64,000 nt of DNA. It comes from W11650 sp963545585. Its GTDB lineage: Bacteria; Bacillota; Clostridia; Lachnospirales; Vallitaleaceae. This document shows, in pieces, positions 50,444 to 57,334 of this stretch (the stretch's first letter is position 1; each line of letters starts with the position of its first letter). The stretch covers positions 27,525 through 91,524 of the forward strand of contig CAUUKX010000001.1 of assembly GCA_963545585.1 (NCBI GenBank). Direction: 5' to 3'. The notes below the pieces were generated by a model. It was not told where the DNA came from. It ran no database searches and saw only the letters and a list, made by a program, of their open reading frames with translations. Both the position numbers and the translations under genes were made by a program.

Positions 50444-51828
50444 ACTTCACCTCCAACAAAGTAACAATGGTTTTTCCGATAAGTGGTACATCGCTTTTTG
50501 TAGCTCTTTACGAGATAGCCGATGTTGTCCACGAAGTCATAAGCAATAGGGTTTTCTTTTCCCTCAAAAGTTCTTGCAATTCGTCCGATACTTTGAGTTA
50601 TGACTGCATAATCTTTTTGTGGGGTCGTTAGATATAACCGTTCAAGGCAAGGAATATCCATCCCCTCTTTTGCCAGTGCATACGTGGCAAATAGGTACTT
50701 CTTTTTACCTGACCGCATATCTTCAATGGCCTTTTCTCGCTCGGCTTTCCCCTTTTTCGTGGTCATTTTGCCGCTGATTAACACGGCTTCTTTTCGCATA
50801 TCGGCTGGGAGCAATGACCGCAAGGTTTCCAAATGCTCTAACCGGTCAGATAAGATTAAGGACGGTTTTTGCTCAACGCTCCCTGCAATCAACTGGTTTC
50901 GCTCCTCGTTCGCGCAAAGATAGGAAATCAGCTTGGTATAATTAAGCGTGCCGTCCGTGTTAAGCGCTTCCCGGCTGATTTTAGTGCCTGTCCCAACCGG
51001 ACATATCCCAACTTGCATGATCTTATCCGCCACTGCCTCGTCCGGCACTTGATAAACCACTTCTCCGAGTAAAGCGTGCGTTGCTTTAATCATGCCGTCA
51101 GCTCTATGCACCGTGGCAGATAAACCATACTTATGCCGAGCGGACAAGCTGTTTAGTACTTTTTGGTAAAGCGTTACCGTGGTGGGGCTCCCGGCCACTC
51201 TGTGGCATTCGTCCACAATCACGCAGTCCCATTCGTCCTTATAATCCGCAAGATTTAACTTGGCCATCGTCTGCACGGTCGCAAAGGTTATTCCCGTTCC
51301 GATCGTAACTTTCCCCTCAGCGATCGTGCCCAGCAGTTTTTTGTCAACATATTGCTCCGCTCGTTCCCTGCTTTGGCGAACAAGGTCGAGCGTATGACAA
51401 AGCCATAAGGTTTTCCGGCCGAGCCTTGCCGCAAGGGCAATGCCCATTTGCGTTTTTCCCGAACCGGCAGCGCTCTGTAATATCCCGTATTTGGCGGCCA
51501 GCATGGCTTTTACGGCTGTTTCCTGATAGCCGTAAAGCGCTACGTCTGCTTTATAATCAACGCTTTCTATTGGCTTAAAATCGCTGATAAAAGCAGCTTC
51601 TTTTTTCACCTCGTCCGGCAAAGAACCCAGCACGCCAAACGGCAGCACAAGGGTATCTCCCCGAATTTCGTATAAGGATAAAACCTTTGGTGTCGCCCCC
51701 AACCAAAGGTGCATTCGTGCTTTTTTAGCGTAGTCGGGATTGGGAAGTACCAGATTTTTCTTACACCATGTTTTTATTCCCTCGTCTGGGTTTTCTATGA
51801 TTAAGGTGTTTGACACATGAATGTTCAA
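50440..51828 (-). CDS. SF2 DEAD/DEAH-box helicase
   Basis: 462 residues. Helicase motifs in order: Q-like YGYQETAVKAML, motif I SAAGSGKTQMG, motif II VIVDECHR, motif III GLSATVHRADG, motif V KEGMDIPCLE, motif VI QSIGRIARTFEGK. The type is UvsW/XPB-like, used by phages for fork remodelling and recombination. It sits in a run of overlapping genes with methyltransferases. Confidence 0.92.
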   Translation of the reverse strand: MNIHVSNTLIIENPDEGIKTWCKKNLVLPNPDYAKKARMHLWLGATPKVLSLYEIRGDTLVLPFGVLGSLPDEVKKEAAFISDFKPIESVDYKADVALYGYQETAVKAMLAAKYGILQSAAGSGKTQMGIALAARLGRKTLWLCHTLDLVRQSRERAEQYVDKKLLGTIAEGKVTIGTGITFATVQTMAKLNLADYKDEWDCVIVDECHRVAGSPTTVTLYQKVLNSLSARHKYGLSATVHRADGMIKATHALLGEVVYQVPDEAVADKIMQVGICPVGTGTKISREALNTDGTLNYTKLISYLCANEERNQLIAGSVEQKPSLILSDRLEHLETLRSLLPADMRKEAVLISGKMTTKKGKAEREKAIEDMRSGKKKYLFATYALAKEGMDIPCLERLYLTTPQKDYAVITQSIGRIARTFEGKENPIAYDFVDNIGYLVKSYKKRCTTYRKNHCYFVGGEV

Positions 51829-52422
51829 TCAATCACCTCCTACTATCGCATCGCGCCACGCAGCAGTACTAACTTCATTTCCCCAGCAATCAAATCCTTC
51901 TCGCTCTTTTCGGGCGTAAAGTTCTATTTTTGTAAGATTTGGATATAGACGATTGATAATGTCAAAGGACACTTCCGGTTTTTGACTATGTCGTACTACT
52001 TTTTCAGTAAAGACAGTATGAATTTTCCCGCGTTCTTGCGTAGCAACCGGAATTAGTTTTCCTTTATACATATAAAGTAGGTATTCGTGCCCATACCGAA
52101 CCGTAAACGCTGCCGGTATTCCCGTAACTTTATTCCATATCATCCGTGCATGGAGCTTATATCCTAATTCTTTCGCTATTTGGTCAGCTTCGAACAGATA
52201 TTTATCAATCGTCCATAAGAACAAAATAGCGTTCTCACTGGTTAGCTTATCCGCTATGGTTAGATGTTCTTTTATTTCATCTAAGGTACAAACCGGATAA
52301 TCGAGCGGCACACCGCTGGTATTCTCCCGAACAGCTTTCTTTCCACCTTTTGACTGTTTCCATGGTGGATCGGCTACAATTAACTGATATTTATTTGAAG
52401 TATTGTAAATATCTACAACCAT
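51829..52422 (-). CDS. MT-A70 family adenine methyltransferase
   Basis: 197 residues. Catalytic DPPW in YQLIVADPPWKQ, plus MT-A70 features NAILFLWTIDKYLFEADQIA and KVVRHSQKPEVSFDIINRLY, RKEREGFDCWGNEV at the end. It methylates adenine N6, in DNA for the phage members. Probable purpose is protection against host restriction or a regulatory mark. Its ends touch both neighbours. Confidence 0.9.
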   Translation of the reverse strand: MVVDIYNTSNKYQLIVADPPWKQSKGGKKAVRENTSGVPLDYPVCTLDEIKEHLTIADKLTSENAILFLWTIDKYLFEADQIAKELGYKLHARMIWNKVTGIPAAFTVRYGHEYLLYMYKGKLIPVATQERGKIHTVFTEKVVRHSQKPEVSFDIINRLYPNLTKIELYARKEREGFDCWGNEVSTAAWRDAIVGGD

Positions 52423-53039
52423 TAATTAAACCACCTCACAATCGGCTCGCCTTGATAGCCTTTTTCCCAAATGTACCAAGCATAGGCAACAGCGGATTGT
52501 CCGCTTTTCCCAAACTCACCATTCTTAGCACATTCGATTCTCCCACGTGACACATAGATAAATCGAGGCGGGTATTGGTCAAAGAGTTCTTTTCGGCTGG
52601 AGCTTTCTAAGAACGTAAGTTTTAGGAACATGCATACCCTATTGCCGAATGAGATCATCTTCAGCGCTTTTAATACGAATTCTTTTGCCATCTTATACGG
52701 AGGATTGGTGATAATATCCCCGTTCCATTTTCCCTCGCATTTGAGAAAATCAATCACGGCGTCCTCGTACCCACGAGCAATCAAATCCGTAGAAAATACG
52801 CGATAGCCATGCTGCTTTAAGACTTTGCTTAAATGCCCTTCTCCGCAGGCGCACTCCCAGATGTTTTTACGAAATGTTTTTTTTTTTTGCAGTAAAAGTT
52901 CCAACGCTCTGGGGTCGGTCGCGTAAAAGTCATGACTTTCTCGTTCTCGCTCGGAATGACCACTTGCGCCGTTGGTAGTAAAGGCGCTTTTCGCATTTCC
53001 AGTCCAGTCTGTGTTCATCGGCATATCGGTTTCACCCAT
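52422..53039 (-). CDS. NPPY-type DNA methyltransferase with poly-A tract
   Basis: 205 residues. Motif I IWECACGEGHLSKVLKQHGY, acidic STDLIARGYEDAVIDFL, catalytic NPPY in DIITNPPYKMAKEF: an amino-methyltransferase (adenine N6 or cytosine N4). Residues QKKKT are encoded by a run of 12 A, a slippage-prone tract near the start of the catalytic domain. Start at 53039 is taken, with an alternative ATG 15 bases on (MPMNTDWTG) that has GGGTGA before it. It overlaps the nuclease gene upstream by 25 bases. Confidence 0.82.
   Translation of the reverse strand: MGETDMPMNTDWTGNAKSAFTTNGASGHSERERESHDFYATDPRALELLLQKKKTFRKNIWECACGEGHLSKVLKQHGYRVFSTDLIARGYEDAVIDFLKCEGKWNGDIITNPPYKMAKEFVLKALKMISFGNRVCMFLKLTFLESSSRKELFDQYPPRFIYVSRGRIECAKNGEFGKSGQSAVAYAWYIWEKGYQGEPIVRWFN
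52877..52888 (-). repeat. A12 homopolymer inside a methyltransferase gene
   Basis: Twelve consecutive A on the coding strand, about 60 codons into the gene at 52422-53039. The frame is open in this copy. Gain or loss of one base would truncate the protein. Confidence 0.95.
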
Positions 53040-53422
53040 TTCCCTAACGACATTCCCTTATCCACAATGTCGGAAAGGGTAAGAGTGGATTTTGATTGGT
53101 TTTTCAGTAAATCTTCGATATCTCCATACGTCATCATAAAAATCTCGCCCCCTATCAGAAACGCAAACCAGCCTGTGCCATTCCCGCATTCTTGCCAAAG
53201 TAACATAGCCAATTTCTGGTTTTCCTCAATCCGAGATAGAGGAAATCTATTGTCCGAACATACCTTAGCGTCAATCAGATATGCCCTTTTGTTCCTAACA
53301 GCAATGATATCCGCAGGCTGCCCGGCTTGATTTTGCGCCATATTATGTACCCAAAAGCCGCTTTCGCTTAACTTTTCGCAAAGTTCTCTTTCGAATGCGT
53401 TGCCTAATTCCCTATTGTTCAT
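53015..53422 (-). CDS. Holliday-junction-resolvase-like PD-(D/E)XK nuclease
   Basis: 135 residues. Active-site pattern: E in NAFERELCEKL, then QPADIIAVRNKRAYLIDAKV with D and the D-x-K pair, and Q in IEENQKLAMLL. This is the Hjc/VRR-like nuclease arrangement. It probably resolves branched phage DNA before packaging. It overlaps the genes on both sides. Confidence 0.8.
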   Translation of the reverse strand: MNNRELGNAFERELCEKLSESGFWVHNMAQNQAGQPADIIAVRNKRAYLIDAKVCSDNRFPLSRIEENQKLAMLLWQECGNGTGWFAFLIGGEIFMMTYGDIEDLLKNQSKSTLTLSDIVDKGMSLGKWVKPICR

Positions 53423-54023
53423 TCGCTACCTCCTCATATTTTTTCATTAATGCAATTATTTTTTCGCTGTACTTAGTGCTTGCAATTCCGTTCTCCCAAG
53501 CTTTCTTAGCGCCGTAATCGCCCATGTTATAGGCCATCAAGGCCTTACCATAATCTTCGTATTTTTTTACAAACGTGCTAATGATTTTTACCCCACAGAA
53601 TACGTTCTGATAGGGATTTAGCATGTCTGCTGCCCGATACTGTTCGTTTAGCCATTCGTGATTGATTTTATTAAGCTGCATTAGTCCGTAATCGTTTGTC
53701 TTGCTGATGACTTCTGGATTAAAGCTGCTCTCGGTTTCAATCATTGCTAAAATTAAGCTAACTGGTAAGCCCTCGTCCGCACATATCTCGTAAAGATAAT
53801 TTTGCAAGTTATGGGATAATGGAATGGGGTACATATAACGCTCGGTGACTTCCGGTAACTCTCGTTCCTGATAGACCGGTACTTGTACCGTTTCATAGAC
53901 CGTAACCGTTTCCATTTTAATCGGGGCGGTAAGTCGCCCAATTACAATACCGAGTGCAATATGTGCTGCCAGAATAACCAGTAGTATCAAACAGCCTGAT
54001 CGTTTACGCTCTTTCATTTTCAT
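53412..54023 (-). CDS. Membrane-anchored lytic transglycosylase (SLT domain)
   Basis: 203 residues. An N-terminal membrane helix (GCLILLVILAAHIALGIVIG) is followed by an SLT fold: catalytic E in LAMIETESSFNPEVI, then DYGLMQLNKINHEWL and ALMAYNMGDYGAKKAW. It would cut glycan strands outside the membrane. It is unusual that the gene lies in the early replication region rather than with the tail or lysis genes. Overlaps both neighbours. Confidence 0.88.
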   Translation of the reverse strand: MKMKERKRSGCLILLVILAAHIALGIVIGRLTAPIKMETVTVYETVQVPVYQERELPEVTERYMYPIPLSHNLQNYLYEICADEGLPVSLILAMIETESSFNPEVISKTNDYGLMQLNKINHEWLNEQYRAADMLNPYQNVFCGVKIISTFVKKYEDYGKALMAYNMGDYGAKKAWENGIASTKYSEKIIALMKKYEEVANEQ

Positions 54024-54346
54024 ACCTCGCTTTCGGTCGGTATTTTTTCATCGAATATTTCTTCGAACGCCTTATAAAAGTTCGGTTCGGGGAATTGTTC
54101 GGGAAAATTGGACTCCCAATCATCGTACATACTTCCCCAAGCGGCATGGTACGCTTCTTCTGTATTGGTCATTGTTAGTGTGTACCGTGTGCCAAAATCC
54201 CCGCATGAGGTATCGTGGAATGTTCCACACCACGCCCCGAATAGGAATCCATATTTCGGTTGGTGATATCCCCCGCCGTTGCGGCTTCGGCTTGGGTCAT
54301 AAAACGGGTTGGTTTCTGTTTCTTGAAAAATGTTTATTCTGCTCAT
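54020..54346 (-). CDS. Phage protein of unknown function
   Basis: 108 residues, MSRINIFQETETNPFYDPSR then YGFLFGAWCGTFHDTSCGDF and GTRYTLTMTNTEEAYHAAWG. Gly/Cys-rich centre suggests a small folded domain; no family recognised. It overlaps the transglycosylase start by 4 bases. Confidence 0.6.
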   Translation of the reverse strand: MSRINIFQETETNPFYDPSRSRNGGGYHQPKYGFLFGAWCGTFHDTSCGDFGTRYTLTMTNTEEAYHAAWGSMYDDWESNFPEQFPEPNFYKAFEEIFDEKIPTESEV

Positions 54347-54348
54347 CG

Positions 54349-54447
54349 TTATGCCTCCTTTTTTGTAATGGATATAATCTTTATATTTAAGTTATTTGCT
54401 TCTGCGACCAGCTCATAGAGCTTTCGTAACAGTTTTTCAATGTTCAT
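54349..54447 (-). CDS. 32-residue small phage protein
   Basis: MNIEKLLRKLYELVAEANNL then NIKIISITKKEA. An AAAGGAG site lies 7 bases before the ATG, and the frame fills the gap between two genes, ending just before the ribosome binding site of the next. Amphipathic helix with a short strand; no family recognised. Confidence 0.6.
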   Translation of the reverse strand: MNIEKLLRKLYELVAEANNLNIKIISITKKEA

Positions 54448-54449
54448 TT

Positions 54450-54644
54450 TCAGCTCCTTTCTGACAAGCCAGCTTGGTATTTAGCCTCCGCATCCATTGT
54501 TTCTTTAAAGACTTCATCTAACTTTCGATATTTTTCGATTAGTTCTTCTTCTGATGGATAGAGAGATTGTATTTCCTTGGTCATTTCCCGGTAATACTTT
54601 AATAAGACATACATTCGTTCCCGGCTAAGTGTTTTTGTTTTCAT
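54450..54644 (-). CDS. Small helical phage protein
   Basis: 64 residues, MKTKTLSRERMYVLLKYYRE then MTKEIQSLYPSEEELIEKYR and KLDEVFKETMDAEAKYQAGL. All-helical and highly charged; no motif. Part of the early minus-strand unit starting with the Cro-like gene. Confidence 0.6.
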   Translation of the reverse strand: MKTKTLSRERMYVLLKYYREMTKEIQSLYPSEEELIEKYRKLDEVFKETMDAEAKYQAGLSERS

Positions 54645-54683
54645 TCCTCACCCCTTTTAATCTTCTTAATCCTCTTAATTCTC

Positions 54684-55460
54684 TTAATTCTCTTTCGCTA
54701 AAAATAAGTTAATAAAGTATTGCTGTCCTTTACCGGTTACTTTCGTCGTCTTTGTAACCCTAACGCTGCCATCGGGATTAACAACGGTACTTTCCTTTAC
54801 ATCAAACAATCCCCGCTCCATTGCCGTTTGAGTCGGCATATTCCGGCTTGACCCGGCTTTTATCAGATATCCACGTTTTCTAAGTTCTTCAAATAACCGG
54901 TTTTGTCCGGTGTTATAACCGTTTTGCTTTAAGAGCTTTGCCAAATCGCCAATCAGAATGGAAGTATGGCTTGCACTGACTGCATCAGCAAACAAAACTT
55001 TCGGCTTGTCTTTATCTGCTTTTTCTTCCAGCTCTTTCCGGGCTGCTTTTTCGTTTTTCAGTTCTGTCGCCAGCCGGATTAGAAAATCAGGATTGGCAAT
55101 CGCTTCTTCGATGGTGTTATCCGTCATATATGCCCCGTGTTTGCGGATGGACGGCAAGACTTCGTCTGTTACCCAGTTAGCAAAGCGTTCCGCATTTGGT
55201 TTACGGCTCTTGAAGATTAGCTTGTAGACACCGCTTTCCGTTAGGAAAAGCTCTCCAGCATTGTTTAATTTTCGGATGTCGCTATTACCGACATCCGAAT
55301 TAGTAAGTTTAATAACCTGCTTCTCGTTCATTGCCGATACGCTATCTCTCACATTTTTAATATCTAAAATGTCTGCAATGTGATACGGGTTAAAATAAAC
55401 CGTTCCTCTTACTTCCAAAACTTCTACTTGTTGGTTGTCAAACGTTAATAAATTATTCAT
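54684..55460 (-). CDS. Phage antirepressor (BRO-N plus KilAC/ANT)
   Basis: 258 residues. N-terminal BRO domain (VEVLEVRGTVYFNPYHIADI, LTESGVYKLIFKSRKPNAER, FANWVTDEVLPSIRKHGAYM), a coiled linker (ELKNEKAARKELEEKADKDK), and a C-terminal ANT domain (TSILIGDLAKLLKQNGYNTG, FEELRKRGYLIKAGSSRNMP). Such proteins lift repression by the CI-type repressor or act as DNA-binding regulators on induction. It is the second gene of the early minus-strand operon. Confidence 0.92.
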   Translation of the reverse strand: MNNLLTFDNQQVEVLEVRGTVYFNPYHIADILDIKNVRDSVSAMNEKQVIKLTNSDVGNSDIRKLNNAGELFLTESGVYKLIFKSRKPNAERFANWVTDEVLPSIRKHGAYMTDNTIEEAIANPDFLIRLATELKNEKAARKELEEKADKDKPKVLFADAVSASHTSILIGDLAKLLKQNGYNTGQNRLFEELRKRGYLIKAGSSRNMPTQTAMERGLFDVKESTVVNPDGSVRVTKTTKVTGKGQQYFINLFLAKEN

Positions 55461-55474
55461 AATTCGCTCCTTTC

Positions 55475-55699
55475 TTAGTTTGTTCGTTGCATATTTGGGA
55501 TTGTTTGGGCAAAAAAATATTCTCTGGGTTCGTCTATCCCCAGTACATCACAAATTTTTATTGCTTCATCGATTGTAAATTCTCTTTTCCCACTCATTTT
55601 CGCATTAAGCGCTGATAGGCTTATCCCTATCTTTCCTGCTACCGCTACTTGTGTCAGATTTTTCTCGACCATTAGTCCCTTTAATTTTGCATATTTCAA
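55475..55699 (-). CDS. Cro-like helix-turn-helix protein
   Basis: 74 residues, KLKGLMVEKNLTQVAVAGKI then GISLSALNAKMSGKREFTID and EAIKICDVLGIDEPREYFFA. A single XRE helix-turn-helix. The start is a TTG at 55699 with GGAGGT before it. It is transcribed divergently from the CI-like gene, with repeated operators between. One more operator copy (55486-55499) lies within the last codons of this gene. Confidence 0.85.
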   Translation of the reverse strand: MKYAKLKGLMVEKNLTQVAVAGKIGISLSALNAKMSGKREFTIDEAIKICDVLGIDEPREYFFAQTIPNMQRTN

Positions 55700-55821
55700 T
55701 TCTACCTCCTCCTTTCGTTGCGTATTTGGGATATTTGGATAATATCATATCCTCCGAGATGTGTCAACCCATTTACGCAACTTTTTTGTTTTTTTCTGAC
55801 GAATTTTGTTGCATATTTAAG
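55486..55821. promoter_or_regulatory. Operators of the main CI/Cro switch
   Basis: Four copies of a 14-base site GTTGC(G/A)TATTTGGG: 55486-55499 (inside the Cro-like gene), 55717-55730, an inverted copy 55768-55781 (one mismatch), and 55808-55821 (ends TTAAG). They bracket both divergent promoters, as in temperate phage switches. Confidence 0.8.
55739..55767 (-). promoter_or_regulatory. Promoter of the Cro-like/antirepressor operon
   Basis: Minus-strand TTGACA (55762-55767), 17-base spacer, TATTAT (55739-55744). Operators lie directly on both sides, so repression by the CI-like protein is likely. Confidence 0.85.
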
Positions 55822-55837
55822 AAATTAGTATTATAAT
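55809..55837 (+). promoter_or_regulatory. Promoter of the CI-like repressor
   Basis: TTGCAT (55809-55814), 17-base spacer, TATAAT (55832-55837). The -35 box is part of an operator copy, allowing autoregulation. Confidence 0.78.
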
Positions 55838-55860
55838 AAAGGTATTGAGAGAAGGTGATT

Positions 55861-56223
55861 ATGATGAAAACAGACATGGACGCTATTATAAAAAGAATAC
55901 GTGATAGGCGATTGGAACTCGGTTACTCGTTCCAAGATTTAGCCGAAAAAACGAATATGAGTAAATCTACTTTGCAACGTTATGAAACAGGTGCTATCGG
56001 AAATGTACCATTAGACAAATTAGAAGTGTTGGCTAAAGCGCTTTTCGTAACCCCAGCCTACCTAATGGGCTGGGAAGAAGAAAAACCAGAACCGAAAGCC
56101 AAAGACGATCCACTTATGGTCGTAGCTGCTCACCACTCGGATTATGATTGGTCGGAATCACAACTAAACGAAATCGAACGATTTATCAACTTTGTCAAAC
56201 AAGAGAAAGAAAAAGAAAAATAG
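55861..56223 (+). CDS. CI-like XRE repressor of lysogeny
   Basis: 120 residues from the ATG at 55861 (AGAAGG five bases upstream). The N-terminal helix-turn-helix (IIKRIRDRRLELGYSFQDLA, EKTNMSKSTLQRYETGAIGN, LAKALFVTPAYLMGWEEE) is followed by a short helical tail without an S24 peptidase domain. It is therefore probably inactivated by the adjacent ImmA-like protease rather than by self-cleavage. The next gene starts 8 bases after its stop. Confidence 0.88.
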   Translation: MMKTDMDAIIKRIRDRRLELGYSFQDLAEKTNMSKSTLQRYETGAIGNVPLDKLEVLAKALFVTPAYLMGWEEEKPEPKAKDDPLMVVAAHHSDYDWSESQLNEIERFINFVKQEKEKEK

Positions 56224-56230
56224 GGTGATT

Positions 56231-56698
56231 ATGGATAAATTAGAAGATTTAATGATTGAGTACGAAAACGAAGTCGAAATTCGTGATACGGATTTTAGTA
56301 AAATTAGCGGCCTAAAGGGCTTATGTATTGATAATTATATTTTTCTGGAAAAGCGTTTGACCACCAATGACAAACGTTGTGTCTTGGCAGAAGAACTCGG
56401 ACATTACAAAACTGGTGTCGGAAATATCCTTGACCAGAACCAAATCGCTAATCGAAAACAAGAACGAGCAGCCCATAGATGGGCAACGCGGGAACTTATC
56501 AGTCTTGACGATATTATCCTTGCCAGCAAGGGAGATATTCATAACTTTTACGATCTGGCGGAGTTCTTAAATGTTACTGAGGACTTTTTGCGTGAGGGAA
56601 TTGAGATTCTAAAAGAAATCTATGGTACACATGTAGAATATAACGGCAAAATCATTCAATTTGAGCCACTGGATGTTTGGGACGAGGATGATATATGA
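56231..56698 (+). CDS. ImmA/IrrE-type metallopeptidase
   Basis: 155 residues from the ATG at 56231 (AGGGTGATT before it). Core RCVLAEELGHYKTGVGNILD with the zinc-site variant ExxxH (E-E-L-G-H), and ERAAHRWATRELISLDDI, typical of phage ImmA proteins. ImmA cleaves its partner repressor after DNA damage in ICEBs1-like systems. The partner here is likely the CI-like protein encoded just upstream. It overlaps the toxin gene by 4 bases. Confidence 0.85.
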   Translation: MDKLEDLMIEYENEVEIRDTDFSKISGLKGLCIDNYIFLEKRLTTNDKRCVLAEELGHYKTGVGNILDQNQIANRKQERAAHRWATRELISLDDIILASKGDIHNFYDLAEFLNVTEDFLREGIEILKEIYGTHVEYNGKIIQFEPLDVWDEDDI

Positions 56699-56931
56699 AA
56701 ATAGAATATTCCAAGCAAGTGATTAAATTTCTGAATAAGTATGATACCGCAACCCGCTTACGAATAACGAAAGCAATAGAAAATTTACCATTAGGTGATG
56801 TCAAAAAACTATCTGGTCTTCCTTACTATCGTTTAAGGGTTGGAGATTATAGGATTATCTTTCTCAATAACTCCAATGTTATGATAGAAGTTGTAAAAAT
56901 AGATAGTCGTGGTGATGTATACAAAAAATAG
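56695..56931 (+). CDS. RelE/ParE-family toxin
   Basis: 78 residues, MKIEYSKQVIKFLNKYDTAT then RLRITKAIENLPLGDVKKLS and YYRLRVGDYRIIFLNNSNVM, the classic RelE pattern with the basic YRLRVGDYRII core. RelE toxins cut mRNA in the ribosome A site; some ParE relatives poison gyrase. The toxin gene comes first and the putative antitoxin follows 8 bases later. It is coupled to the ImmA-like gene, so the pair is expressed in the lysogen. Confidence 0.88.
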   Translation: MKIEYSKQVIKFLNKYDTATRLRITKAIENLPLGDVKKLSGLPYYRLRVGDYRIIFLNNSNVMIEVVKIDSRGDVYKK

Positions 56932-56939
56932 GAGGATTT

Positions 56940-57161
56940 ATGAATATTACAAAAGAAAGAATTATAGGCGCTATAACTGTAATGAGTGATGATGCCGCAG
57001 ATAAACTTTGGCATATAATATCAACTGAATTTGTCCCCTCGTGGGATAATATCAAAGAAACCGAGCCAGACGAATGGGATTTACAGATGTTAGAAGATAT
57101 TAAGAACAATCCAGATTGTAAAGAAATGGTCTTGATTTGCGATAATTCCCCCTCGACTTAA
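56940..57161 (+). CDS. Putative antitoxin partner of the RelE toxin
   Basis: 73 acidic residues, MNITKERIIGAITVMSDDAA then DKLWHIISTEFVPSWDNIKE and DEWDLQMLEDIKNNPDCKEM. The N-terminal half may be a small helix-turn-helix and the C-terminal half an acidic toxin-binding tail. Identification rests on position, size and acidity. GGAGG lies before the ATG. Confidence 0.72.
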   Translation: MNITKERIIGAITVMSDDAADKLWHIISTEFVPSWDNIKETEPDEWDLQMLEDIKNNPDCKEMVLICDNSPST

Positions 57162-57334
57162 TAAAATCGCTGATAGAAACTAAAATAGAAACTAAAATAA
57201 AGAACTTAAAAACTAAAATGCCGTACCAGTGCGCCAACACCAATACGGCTTAGAAACTATACACTCCCAAGTGATTTATAAGTTCCTGTCTGTATTGTAG
57301 CATACTTTCGGGACTTTGGAAAGGGGCTATTTCT

